Of a stretch of DNA of 39,819 nucleotides, positions 23,695 through 31,252 are shown one piece after another. The notes beneath the pieces are model-generated. The model saw nothing but the letters and a program-made list of their open reading frames with translations, ran no database searches and was not told the DNA's origin. Location: NCBI GenBank assembly GCA_018003515.1, contig JAGNDO010000048.1, forward strand, positions 1 to 39,819. The letters run 5' to 3'. This DNA comes from Caldilineaceae bacterium (GTDB lineage Bacteria > Chloroflexota > Anaerolineae > Caldilineales > Caldilineaceae). Made by a program: the position numbers and the translations under genes. Position 1 is the stretch's first letter. Every line of letters starts with the position of its first letter.

Positions 23695-24180
23695 CTACTT
23701 GGCCCAGGCCGCCATGGCCGCGCCCATAGTCCCGCCCCACACGGCGAAGAGGACGACCACGCCCGTGCTGATCCAGGTGGGGTTCTGGCCCATGGTGTTG
23801 GCCAGGATGAAGAAGACCACGAAGGCCAGGACAATGCCCAGCAGGCTGCCCAGGAAGAGTTTGCCGATGCTCTGGGTCTTGTCCAGCGCGCCCACGAGGA
23901 CGGGCCACAGCAACATCCCCACACCGGGCAGGATAAAGCTGACGATGCCGCCGATCATGGACCCCCAACCGGAGAGGAGGCTGCCCTTGGCCAGGTTATG
24001 GCCCAGGATCGGCCCGGCCCCAATCAGGACCAAGCCCAAAATATAGCCGACCGGAATCTCGGCCTTGAAGAGCATCGTCATGATCCAGGCGATCACGGCG
24101 GAAAAAGCCCCGGCGTAGAGGGCGGATGTCCACATATTGGTGTTGCTGCGACTGGCAGTTGCGGCTGTCAACGGGATCAT
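23695..24180 (-). CDS. Small multi-pass membrane protein of unknown function
   Basis: A 161-residue protein with four to five hydrophobic segments (about 17-36, 42-62, 69-96, 106-128 and 138-158). The glycine-rich segments (GYILGLVLIGAGPILGH, GGIVSFILPGVGMLLWPVLV) are typical of small transport-like or cation-channel-like proteins, but no family can be named. The ATG at 24180 has AAGGAG 7 nt upstream. It faces the plus-strand GNAT gene across the shared terminator region. No operon partner within 250 bp upstream. Confidence 0.65.
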   Translation of the reverse strand: MIPLTAATASRSNTNMWTSALYAGAFSAVIAWIMTMLFKAEIPVGYILGLVLIGAGPILGHNLAKGSLLSGWGSMIGGIVSFILPGVGMLLWPVLVGALDKTQSIGKLFLGSLLGIVLAFVVFFILANTMGQNPTWISTGVVVLFAVWGGTMGAAMAAWAK

Positions 24181-24324
24181 GGCTGGTCTCCTTGGTATTT
24201 GGGCATGGAATAGTCTGGCGAGAAGAGTTCAAGTTCGTCGTAAACGTTTACGAAAAACTTCGTGTTCACTTAGATTGTACCCGAAATCTGTCAAAATGCA
24301 ATCGGCGATTTGGAGTGGATTTTC

Positions 24325-24422
24325 AAATAGAACGCGGATGACGCGGATTCACGCGAAAATTTCGATCAAAACGTTTTTAATCAGCGAAAATCCGCCAAAT
24401 CCGCGTCACCCGCGTTCTATTT
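24325..24422. repeat. 25-bp inverted repeat with iterated GCGGAT words
   Basis: aaatagaacgcggatgacgcggatt (24325-24349) is complementary, with one mismatch, to 24398-24422. Within each arm the word CGCGGATNA repeats with a 9-bp step. The element sits just beyond the acidic-protein stop at 24429, and the arms use the same aaatag(a/g)ac frame as the repeats at 29142-29238 and 39777-39819. Confidence 0.75.
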
Positions 24423-24428
24423 TGGACT

Positions 24429-24926
24429 CTATTCCTCGTCCTCAGGCAGTTCGTCCCATTCGCTGGTGGACCAGCCGCCGACGTTGAGGTAGAAGACCGG
24501 CTCGTGCTGGCGGGTCATGACCAGGACCAGTTGCTCGTCCTCGTCCACGGCCACCTCTTCCAGCCACAGACCGGCCTCGATCTCTTTGGAAAGCAGGGTG
24601 CCGATGGCGGTCAGGCCCATGATGGGGTCTTCGTCCAAAGAGGTGTAGAGGGCGACCTCGTAAAGCTCCAACTGCACATTCTCGTCCAAATAGATGTCCA
24701 TGTCCACAAATTGGCGGCCTTCCGGGTCGATGGACTCCTCGGCCTCCTCGCCGTCTGCGCCCTCTTCGCTGTCCGGGTTGTCAGACAGGGAATCCTCCCA
24801 CAGGGCGGCCCCCACCACTTGCAGGCCCTCCAACTCGGCCAGTTCGTCATACAGTTCATCCGACACCGTGGTGTTGATGAACGATTCACCGCCAGTGCCG
24901 TTCTCGGACAGAATTGAGTCGTCCAT
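24429..24926 (-). CDS. Acidic conserved hypothetical protein
   Basis: A 165-residue, very acidic soluble protein with a high fraction of Asp and Glu, including a central stretch (residues 48-70, DNPDSEEGADGEEAEESIDP) that is likely disordered. The flanking parts look folded (SDELYDELAELEGLQVVGAA and LYEVALYTSLDEDPIMGLTA). No family was recognised. The ATG at 24926 has AAGGAG 8 nt upstream. It has no signal peptide. It lies between an M23-type peptidase and a membrane protein on the same strand, each bounded by palindromic repeats, so it is probably its own transcription unit. Confidence 0.55.
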   Translation of the reverse strand: MDDSILSENGTGGESFINTTVSDELYDELAELEGLQVVGAALWEDSLSDNPDSEEGADGEEAEESIDPEGRQFVDMDIYLDENVQLELYEVALYTSLDEDPIMGLTAIGTLLSKEIEAGLWLEEVAVDEDEQLVLVMTRQHEPVFYLNVGGWSTSEWDELPEDEE

Positions 24927-24971
24927 GGGTTAGTCTCCTTGTAAAATAATAGGTAGGGTTGGGTGAAGGGT

Positions 24972-25038
24972 ATCGAGTATCGTGTATCGAGTAATCGTTT
25001 CGTAGACGATCTGAATTACTCGATACACGATACTCGAT
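24972..25038. repeat. 24-bp perfect inverted repeat of TATCGAGTA words
   Basis: atcgagtatcgtgtatcgagtaat (24972-24995) is exactly complementary to 25015-25038, with a 19-nt loop that contains a smaller atcg...cgat hairpin. Each arm holds two copies of tatcgagta separated by tcgtg. The right arm abuts the stop codon of the M23 gene at 25039-25041, so it is positioned as a terminator. Confidence 0.85.
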
Positions 25039-26067
25039 TTATTCGTTTCGTTCCGGTCCAATCACAATCATACGTGTGGGGATGGTGGTGGGTTGCTCGA
25101 ACCACTGGCCCCCGGCTTCAAAATGGGTGAATTTGGCGGGCAGCCCCTTGTCGATGAAGAGGTTGGGGCCGTCCATGAGATGAAAATGCAGGTGCGGGCC
25201 GGGGGAGCTGCCGCTGTTGCCCACCCGGCCAATCAGCGCGCCCCGGCGGATCATGTCCCCAACCTGGACGGGGATGCTGGCCTGTTGCAGATGGGCGAAA
25301 TAGCTGAACTCGCCGTTGGCATGGCTGATGGCTACGGCATTGCCAAGCAGACGGCGCATATCGTCCCGGAACATGCGGGGGTCCGGGTAGGCACCGGGGA
25401 GCATGTCGGGCATGTCGTGGCTGGCATAGGCCACCTTGCCCCCGGCTGTGGCATAGACCGGCTGGTCCCAACTGTAATGGTCTTCCAAGGCCCGGCCATC
25501 CCCACTGAAGAAGCGGTTGTCCGCCCCCAACTTTACAAAATCCAGAGCGTAGGTTTGGCTGAAAAGCTCCTGCTTGTGCTGATCGGTCCAGTCGGATGCC
25601 TGGATGGTCCACCAGGGGCCGGCCAGGGGGAAGTGGAGGTCGGTCTGCTGCTGGGGGAAGTTGACCGGGATTTGCAGCACGGCCTGGGTGGATTCCCCGG
25701 CGTTCTCGCCGCTCTCCACCTTGGCCACCGCGGTGATCTCGAAATGGGAGAGCAGCATGTAGCCATGAAAGATGAACTGCATCCCCCGCACGGCCAGCCC
25801 GGTCCCGCCGGGGATAGTCAATTCCTCGACGCCTGTGCGGGCCAGGATCACCGTGGCGGGCCAACGCTGTTCGAAGAGCAATTGGTGGCCATGATAGCCT
25901 TTGATCACCAACCCATTCAAGGTCACATCCCCATGCCGGGCGGTGATGCCCAGGTCAAAGGCGGCCTCCTGGGTCGTGCCCATGTTGGGAAAGGGCAGGG
26001 CATCGTACACCGCCCCGTTCAGGGCGTCGGGTCGGCTTTCGAGTTGGAGGTGGGTGGGTGTGGGCAT
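25039..26067 (-). CDS. M23-family (LytM/lysostaphin-like) metallopeptidase
   Basis: A 342-residue protein with a C-terminal M23 peptidase domain (about 195-305). The zinc ligands are visible: H197 and D201 in HYSWD, and the PHLHFH end at 291-296 (H292, H294), with the catalytic His in YFAHLQ at 259. The N-terminal 190 residues form a beta-rich domain without a family match. No signal peptide or membrane anchor is found from the ATG at 26067, which is odd for an enzyme that normally acts on peptidoglycan. Either it leaves by another route or it works inside the cell. Confidence 0.82.
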   Translation of the reverse strand: MPTPTHLQLESRPDALNGAVYDALPFPNMGTTQEAAFDLGITARHGDVTLNGLVIKGYHGHQLLFEQRWPATVILARTGVEELTIPGGTGLAVRGMQFIFHGYMLLSHFEITAVAKVESGENAGESTQAVLQIPVNFPQQQTDLHFPLAGPWWTIQASDWTDQHKQELFSQTYALDFVKLGADNRFFSGDGRALEDHYSWDQPVYATAGGKVAYASHDMPDMLPGAYPDPRMFRDDMRRLLGNAVAISHANGEFSYFAHLQQASIPVQVGDMIRRGALIGRVGNSGSSPGPHLHFHLMDGPNLFIDKGLPAKFTHFEAGGQWFEQPTTIPTRMIVIGPERNE

Positions 26068-26090
26068 GGCTCTTTTTGAAAGGGGGAAGG

Positions 26091-26151
26091 GGTGAAGGGG
26101 TGAGCGGGTGATTTTCACCCCTTCACCCTTTCACCCGCTCACCCCTTCACC
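26091..26151. terminator. 21-bp inverted repeat after zinc-ribbon gene
   Basis: ggtgaaggggtgagcgggtga (26091-26111) is the exact complement of 26131-26151. The right arm covers the last codon and stop of the minus-strand zinc-ribbon gene (26147). The loop itself contains another cacccctt word. It is positioned as a terminator, again built from iterated GGGTGA-type words. Confidence 0.75.
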
Positions 26152-27154
26152 TTCCTTGGCGAATTTGGTGGCTCAACGGAGCCCGGTCGGCGATGAAGCT
26201 TTCCAGGGTGCGGCGTTGGGCGGTGCGTTGGTGACGGTTGGCGGGGTGTTCGGGGCCGTCGATGCTGTTGATCAGGGCCAGGATCTGCAATGCTTCGCCG
26301 GGGGCCAGACGGAAGTAGCGTTCTTCGGTCTCCAGGTTGTCCAGGCGCTCCCAGCGGTCGGTCCAGTCGTTGAGATAGAAGCCACCGCAGGTGCGACAGC
26401 GCCAGACGCTGAAGGTGCGCTTGTCGTTTTCGTCCGTGGCCACGGCAATGGCCCCCAGATTGGCAATCCGTCCCTGGCAGGCGAAGCATGATTCTGTGCC
26501 CGCACCCACACCGCTGCGTTCCAGCAAATTGTCCGTCCACTGGGAACGGGGTGGACGGTCCGGCTTGCCTTTGCCCACTAGCCGCCGGACCCGATCTCGC
26601 AAATTCATGTCCGGGGCCGGGGTGGGCTGGACGGGGGCGGCGGGCAGATCCAGAGCCGGGTGTTCGTCCGGGCCAGTGTATGGACCGCTTTCCCATTGCT
26701 CGCAGCCCAGGGCCAGGGCGGATTGGAAGCGTAGCCGGGCCGGGCCGGGGATGGGCGGCTCGGTTGCCGCGATCCAGGTGCAGCGACCGGCGGGCAGATC
26801 GTCGTCCGTGGTCAGGTCCAGGGGCTGCCAGTGGCGGCAGCTTCCGCAAGCCCGCAATTGCCAGCCCTTTTCACCCAAGGAGGTGCCCAAAACGGCGAGA
26901 AAATCTGGAGCCACCGGGTTGTCTGCCTGGGAAGCCGCCCACGTCAGCAAAGGCGTGGTCGGCCAGCCCCGTCCGTCCTTTTCCTCAGAGTGAAGGGTCA
27001 AAACCAGAGCGGGCGGTTCGCTGAACCACATCAGCGAGGCCCAGGTGCGCTGCGGGCGGTCCGGGGCCAGGAGTTGCAGCCGTTGCATGATTTGAGAGCG
27101 GGTGCCGGGATGGATGCCCGACATGGTCTTCAGGTTGAAACGGGATGCGCTCAC
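26147..27154 (-). CDS. Zinc-ribbon protein of unknown function
   Basis: A 335-residue protein with two Cys clusters: CGSCRHWQPL...GRCTW...LGCEQW (about residues 100-160) and CFACQGR...WRCRTCGG further on, looking like two zinc-binding modules, plus a W-rich region (WASLMWFSEPPALVL) near the N-terminus. No family could be named. The GTG at 27154 overlaps the stop of the upstream solute-binding protein gene by GTGA, which suggests coupled translation; a later ATG at 27124 would shorten it by ten residues. It is the second gene of a two-gene unit with the lipoprotein. Confidence 0.6.
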   Translation of the reverse strand: MSASRFNLKTMSGIHPGTRSQIMQRLQLLAPDRPQRTWASLMWFSEPPALVLTLHSEEKDGRGWPTTPLLTWAASQADNPVAPDFLAVLGTSLGEKGWQLRACGSCRHWQPLDLTTDDDLPAGRCTWIAATEPPIPGPARLRFQSALALGCEQWESGPYTGPDEHPALDLPAAPVQPTPAPDMNLRDRVRRLVGKGKPDRPPRSQWTDNLLERSGVGAGTESCFACQGRIANLGAIAVATDENDKRTFSVWRCRTCGGFYLNDWTDRWERLDNLETEERYFRLAPGEALQILALINSIDGPEHPANRHQRTAQRRTLESFIADRAPLSHQIRQGR

Positions 27155-28461
27155 TTCCCGTTGGCCTCGTTGATCAGGGTCGTGGTTTCGGCCACCACTT
27201 GGGTGGGGTCCGCGCCGCCGGTGACGACTTTGAGCAGCATGTCGCCGCCATATCCCCACACGGCCTGCATTTCTGGGGCAAGGGGCAGGGGCTGGGCCGT
27301 GGCGGCCTGGGCCACAAAGCCCTGGCGCACAGGGTCATCGCCGATGATGGCGTTGCGGTTGGCGGGCAGCCGGCCGGCCACCTGGGCCAAAATGCCGCCG
27401 TTCTGGGCGTCCGTGAGGAAGCGGGCCAGGGTGACGGCTTGCCATTGCTGCGCTTGGCTAACCGTGGGGTTGACGAAGATGGCATCCACACCCAACCAGG
27501 GCTGGGCCGGGCCGGCGGGGCCCGCGGGCAGGGGGGCCACGGTCAGGCTGTCGCCCAGGGCCTGGCGTAGCTCGGCCGCGCTCCACGGGCCATCCACAAA
27601 GAAGGCGAACTCGCCCTTTTTGAAGCGGTCGATGAGCGCACCGTAGTCCTGCTCCACAAAGATGCCGGGGGTGGCGGCGGCCTGTTGCAGCCAGCCCAGA
27701 TAGTCCGCGGTGCCGGGGGTTTGGTCCAAAATGGCCCGGTTGTCCGCGTCAAAGAGCGCACCGCCATAGGCCGGGATGCCCCAGGAAAGATGGAAAAGGT
27801 TGGCGTAAAGGCCGATACCCAGAGCGGGGTTTTGGGCGGCCAAAGTCAAGAGATCGTCCGTGGTGGCGGGCAGGGGGGTGTCGGCCAGCAGACTTTTGTT
27901 GACGTAAAGACTGACCAATTCATAATTGGTGGGCAGGCCATAGAGGCTGCCATTCTCGGTCAGGCTGTTGAGGGTGGCGGGCCAATAGCTTTCTCGATCG
28001 GTTTGGGTGACATAGTTGTCGAGGGGGGCCAGTACCCCCGCACTGATCAGATCTGGGGTCCACCAGTCGGGGGCCAGGAGCAAGTCCGGTCCGCCGCCAG
28101 CCAACACTGCGTCGGCGTAGGCCTGGGGCACGTTGTCGATGGCCACGAAGAGGGTGTCGATCTGCAAGGTGGGGTAGGCAGCCTGGGCTGCGGTGAGCAT
28201 CTGGGCCAGCGCGTCCCCATCCGCCTGGGACCAACTGTGCCAGATCACCAGCTTGCCCGTCATCCCCTCCGGTCCCGGCGTGGGCGTTGGGGAGGGGATG
28301 ACCGTCGGCTCCAGCGTGGGCGTGGGCTGATCCGGGGCCAGGGTCGCCGTGGGGGGCGGGGTGGGCGTGGGCGCGGGATCGTCCCCGCCACAGGCAGTCA
28401 TCGCCAGGGCCAGGAGGAGGGTCAGGAAAAGCAGGGATAGTTTTCGGGAAGTAGTTCGCAT
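27151..28461 (-). CDS. Extracellular solute-binding lipoprotein (family 1)
   Basis: A 436-residue substrate-binding protein of the type that works with carbohydrate ABC importers. The lipoprotein signal peptide runs to residue 24 (LSLLFLTLLLALAMTAC, lipobox AMTAC). A Thr/Pro-rich tether (about 30-60) follows, then the periplasmic-binding fold begins with LVIWHSWSQADGDALAQML. GGGPDLLLAPDWW and GLPTNYELVSLYVNKSLL are typical SBP family 1 segments. No permease or ATPase genes are adjacent, so it is an orphan here. ATG 28461 gives the tidiest signal peptide, though ATG 28476 is also possible; neither has a clear Shine-Dalgarno site. Confidence 0.87.
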   Translation of the reverse strand: MRTTSRKLSLLFLTLLLALAMTACGGDDPAPTPTPPPTATLAPDQPTPTLEPTVIPSPTPTPGPEGMTGKLVIWHSWSQADGDALAQMLTAAQAAYPTLQIDTLFVAIDNVPQAYADAVLAGGGPDLLLAPDWWTPDLISAGVLAPLDNYVTQTDRESYWPATLNSLTENGSLYGLPTNYELVSLYVNKSLLADTPLPATTDDLLTLAAQNPALGIGLYANLFHLSWGIPAYGGALFDADNRAILDQTPGTADYLGWLQQAAATPGIFVEQDYGALIDRFKKGEFAFFVDGPWSAAELRQALGDSLTVAPLPAGPAGPAQPWLGVDAIFVNPTVSQAQQWQAVTLARFLTDAQNGGILAQVAGRLPANRNAIIGDDPVRQGFVAQAATAQPLPLAPEMQAVWGYGGDMLLKVVTGGADPTQVVAETTTLINEANGK

Positions 28462-28580
28462 AAACGCTGTACTCATTCGGGTGAAATCGATCAAAATAGT
28501 TGTCAGCAGTATAGCACAAAGGCGTCAAAATCCTGTTATTTCGGCCAGTCAAGCTGCCAAGCAGTAATCGATCAAATTGA

Positions 28581-28647
28581 CCACAAAGAACACAAAGATC
28601 ACAAAGATTTTTCCGATCTTTCTTTGTGATCTTTGTGTTCTTTGTGG
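28581..28647. repeat. 26-bp perfect inverted repeat of CACAAAGA words
   Basis: ccacaaagaacacaaagatcacaaag (28581-28606) is exactly complementary to 28622-28647. Each arm is three CACAAAGA-type words with a 9-nt step. It lies just past the aroQ stop at 28666. A relative with the same words but mismatches is at 38581-38655. Confidence 0.85.
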
Positions 28648-28665
28648 CCAGAAGGCTGTACGGGG

Positions 28666-29121
28666 TTAAGCCCAGTTTGCTTCAAGATGGTCGAGGAGGG
28701 CTTGGAGACCTAATAAATAACTCCGCCACCCAAAGCCGCAGATCTGCCCCACGCAGACCGGGGCCAGGACCGACGTGTGGCGGAAAGCTTCCCGGGCGTG
28801 GATGTTGCTCAGATGCACCTCCACCGTGGGCAGGGCAACCCCGGCAATGGCGTCCCGGATGGCATACGAATAGTGGGTGAACGCGCCGGGGTTGATCAGG
28901 ATGCCATCCGCCGGGTGGTCGCCACTGAACCGGGCGGCGTGGATGGCGTCGATCAGCGCTCCTTCGTGGTTGGATTGCAGAATGCGCAGGGTGTGGGCGT
29001 CCCCGGCGGCGACGATGAGCTTGGCGTTGATGTCGTCCAACGTCACGCTGCCATAAACCGACCGCTCCCGGCTGCCCAGAAGGTTCAGGTTGGGGCCGTG
29101 CAAAACGAGAATTGTTGACAT
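28666..29121 (-). CDS. aroQ: Type II 3-dehydroquinate dehydratase
   Basis: A 151-residue enzyme of the shikimate pathway that removes water from 3-dehydroquinate to give 3-dehydroshikimate, forming a dodecamer. Family marks: [15 protein letters not shown] near the N-terminus with the catalytic Tyr in [34 protein letters not shown], and [16 protein letters not shown]. Length is exactly normal. ATG 29121 has GGAGG 5 nt upstream. It lies about 110 bp downstream of the aroK-aroB fusion, separated by a palindromic repeat. Confidence 0.95.
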   Translation of the reverse strand: MSTILVLHGPNLNLLGSRERSVYGSVTLDDINAKLIVAAGDAHTLRILQSNHEGALIDAIHAARFSGDHPADGILINPGAFTHYSYAIRDAIAGVALPTVEVHLSNIHAREAFRHTSVLAPVCVGQICGFGWRSYLLGLQALLDHLEANWA

Positions 29122-29141
29122 GATTTCCTCCAAACAAAGAA

Positions 29142-29238
29142 AAAATAGGCCACGGATTGCACGGATCGAACGGATTTTTATGGATCAAAAAAAGATCCGT
29201 TTTAATCCGTTCGATCCGTTCAATCCGTGTTCTATTTT
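29142..29238. repeat. ~35-bp inverted repeat of CACGGATTG words (AAATAG..AC family)
   Basis: aaaataggccacggattgca... (29142-29176) is complementary with three mismatches to 29204-29238. Each arm has three words of the type (C)ACGGATNN with a 9-nt step. The right arm covers the stop and last codons of the aroK-aroB gene (29232). An identical 25-bp start is present at 33397-33421 without a partner, and another left arm begins at 39777. Confidence 0.85.
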
Positions 29239-30875
29239 GACGCCAGTACGATCCCCAACGCCTTTTTGACCACATCCTCGCCCGGATGGTCGATGAGGAT
29301 GACGTCGCCGATGGATCGGGGCACGATAAAACGCACATTTTTGCCCACGCGCTTTTTGTCGTGGGCCATAGCCGCGTAGACCTCGTCCACATCATAGCCG
29401 CTGACATGGATGGGCAGACCGATGCGTTCCACCAGGGCGGTGATGCGCTGGGCCAACGCCCCATCGCACAGCCCCAGCGCCGCGGCCATGTGGGCGGAGG
29501 CAACCAGACCCAGCCCCACCCCCTCCCCGTGGCGGACGCGGAACTGGCTGACCAACTCGATGGCGTGGCCGAAGGTGTGGCCCAAATTGAGGGTGGCCCG
29601 GCGGCCCCGCTCGAAGGGGTCCTCCTGCACCACGGCCACCTTCACCCGCACGGCGTCGGCGATCATGCTGGCCAGGTCCGCCGGGCCGTCCCCTTCCAAG
29701 GCCGCAAAGAGGGCCGGGTCTGCCAAGATCCCATGCTTGATCACCTCGGCCATGCCGGAACGGAACTCAGCCGCGGGCAAAGTTTCCAGCACCGCCGGGT
29801 CGATGATCACGACCTCCGGCTGCTTGAACGCACCCACCAAATTTTTGCCCTGGGGCAGGTCAACGCCCGTCTTGCCGCCCACGGACGCGTCCACCATGCT
29901 CAACAGCGTGGTCGGGATCTGCACAAAGGGCACCCCCCGCAAATACGACGCCGCAGCAAACCCTGCCATGTCTCCCACCACCCCGCCGCCCAGGGCGATG
30001 ATAGGGCTGTGCCGATCCAGCCCAGCGTCCAAAAACTGGTCGTACAGGCTGGCGATGGAGGCCAAGGTTTTGTGGGCCTCGCCTTCGGGTACCGTGCAGA
30101 TGCGAGGGTCAAATCCAGCGGCGGAGAGGCTCTGGGCCACCACCCCCGCATAAATTTGCGCCACATCCGGGTTCGAGACGATGGCCGCCGAACCGGGGCG
30201 CACCCCGCTTTCCCGTAGCAGCCCGCCCACGTGGGCCAGCAGCCCGTCGCCGATGTGGATGGGGTTGGCCCCGGTGGGGGTGGATACAGGAATGTTGATT
30301 GGTTGATCCGTTGATGGTGTCATGGTTTTTGTTTGGGTGAAAGTGGGAAGTTGTGTGGTTGACGGCGTGAGAACGCTTAGGATATTGGCAATGATCCGAC
30401 TGGGGGGCTTACCGGTCGTATCGATTTGAATGGGAATGGCGGCGTAGGCATTTGCGCGGGCGGCGAGGAGGTTTTCCAATCGGGCGCGCCGGGCAGCCCG
30501 GTCCGCGCCCATGAGGGGGCGGTCGTTGTCCCCGTCCGTGCGGGCCAGGATCTCGTCCACCGTGGCGGTGAGGCAGATGACCGTGCCCGTGGCGCTGAGG
30601 GCGTCCCGGTTGGCCGGGTTCACCAACGCCCCGCCGCCCGTGGAGATGATCAGGCCGGATTGCTGGGCCAACTCCGCGCACAAGGCCGACTCCGCCGCCC
30701 GGAAGACGGGTTCGCCGTCCTCGGCGAAGACGGCGGCGATGGGTTTGGCGAAGCGCTCGACCAGCACCGCGTCCATGTCGAGGAAGGGGCGGTCAAGTGT
30801 CTCGGCCAACATGCGTCCGATCTTGGTTTTTCCGGTGCCCATGAAGCCGGTGAGGATGATGTTGGATGGGGTCAT
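29232..30875 (-). CDS. aroKB: Bifunctional shikimate kinase / 3-dehydroquinate synthase fusion
   Basis: A 547-residue fusion. Residues 1-170 are shikimate kinase: Walker A GFMGTGKT at 10-17, DMDAV at 33-37, the STGGGALV shikimate-binding loop at 78-84, and the lid DNDRPLMG at 116-123. A 20-residue Thr/Pro-rich linker (171-192) joins the 3-dehydroquinate synthase part, with ALGGGVVGDMAGF, PTTLLSMVDASVGGKTGVD, EVIKHGIL, LNLGHTFGHAIE and HDKKRVGKNVR. AroB cyclises DAHP and AroK phosphorylates shikimate, so the two steps are not consecutive. Such fusions are known in some bacteria. ATG 30875 overlaps the stop of the small antitoxin-like gene (ATGA). Confidence 0.93.
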   Translation of the reverse strand: MTPSNIILTGFMGTGKTKIGRMLAETLDRPFLDMDAVLVERFAKPIAAVFAEDGEPVFRAAESALCAELAQQSGLIISTGGGALVNPANRDALSATGTVICLTATVDEILARTDGDNDRPLMGADRAARRARLENLLAARANAYAAIPIQIDTTGKPPSRIIANILSVLTPSTTQLPTFTQTKTMTPSTDQPINIPVSTPTGANPIHIGDGLLAHVGGLLRESGVRPGSAAIVSNPDVAQIYAGVVAQSLSAAGFDPRICTVPEGEAHKTLASIASLYDQFLDAGLDRHSPIIALGGGVVGDMAGFAAASYLRGVPFVQIPTTLLSMVDASVGGKTGVDLPQGKNLVGAFKQPEVVIIDPAVLETLPAAEFRSGMAEVIKHGILADPALFAALEGDGPADLASMIADAVRVKVAVVQEDPFERGRRATLNLGHTFGHAIELVSQFRVRHGEGVGLGLVASAHMAAALGLCDGALAQRITALVERIGLPIHVSGYDVDEVYAAMAHDKKRVGKNVRFIVPRSIGDVILIDHPGEDVVKKALGIVLASK

Positions 30876-31105
30876 GGTCCGGCCCACTCCGTTTGTGAAC
30901 TGGCCGATTTATACGCCAGTTTGCGCAGGGATTCTTGATCGATGTCTCGATCCGCCCAAATTCCAGCCAGATCGAAGAAATCATCGACGGGTGCTTGGGC
31001 AACGCTTTCTATTTGGATGTCATCGATGAAGTCCACGGACCTGAGAAGTGCCAACAAAAGATTGGCCTTTTCTTCGCTTTCTATGTGGATTGTGATGCGT
31101 TCCAT
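30872..31105 (-). CDS. Small antitoxin-like protein coupled to aroKB
   Basis: A 77-residue protein. The opening MERITIHIESEEKANLLLALL suggests a ferredoxin-like beta-alpha start, and the later DFFDLAGIWADRDIDQESLR followed by KLAYK has the G-x-W-x-DRD-x-(D/S)-x-E-S-L-R helix often found in the C-terminal toxin-binding part of VapB-type antitoxins. No PIN toxin gene follows; instead the stop overlaps the ATG of aroKB (ATGA). It may be an orphan antitoxin that survived after toxin loss. Its ATG at 31105 has GGAG 13 nt upstream. The family is not certain. Confidence 0.6.
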   Translation of the reverse strand: MERITIHIESEEKANLLLALLRSVDFIDDIQIESVAQAPVDDFFDLAGIWADRDIDQESLRKLAYKSASSQTEWAGP

Positions 31106-31142
31106 GTTCGATAGTTCTCCAAGAAAATTGTTGGGTTGACCC

Positions 31143-31225
31143 GAAACGTCCCCGGCACGCACGTAGTTCTTGGCTGGGTTTTGTCGATTCGTACTCGCTT
31201 TGGGGGCACGTGCCGGGGACGTTTC
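31143..31225. repeat. 17-bp perfect inverted repeat, GTGCCGGGGACG family
   Basis: gaaacgtccccggcacg (31143-31159) is exactly complementary to 31209-31225, with a 49-nt loop. It shares the gtccccggca core with the element at 389-452. It lies between the small antitoxin-like gene and aroC on the same strand. Confidence 0.85.
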
Positions 31226-31252
31226 TTGACCCCGCCCCAATCGCTCAATCGT

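Noticed and set aside
30321..30323. Internal ATG in the aroK-aroB linker as a separate aroB start
   Set aside because: No Shine-Dalgarno sequence precedes it and the frame is continuous from the kinase part, so a fusion is simpler.
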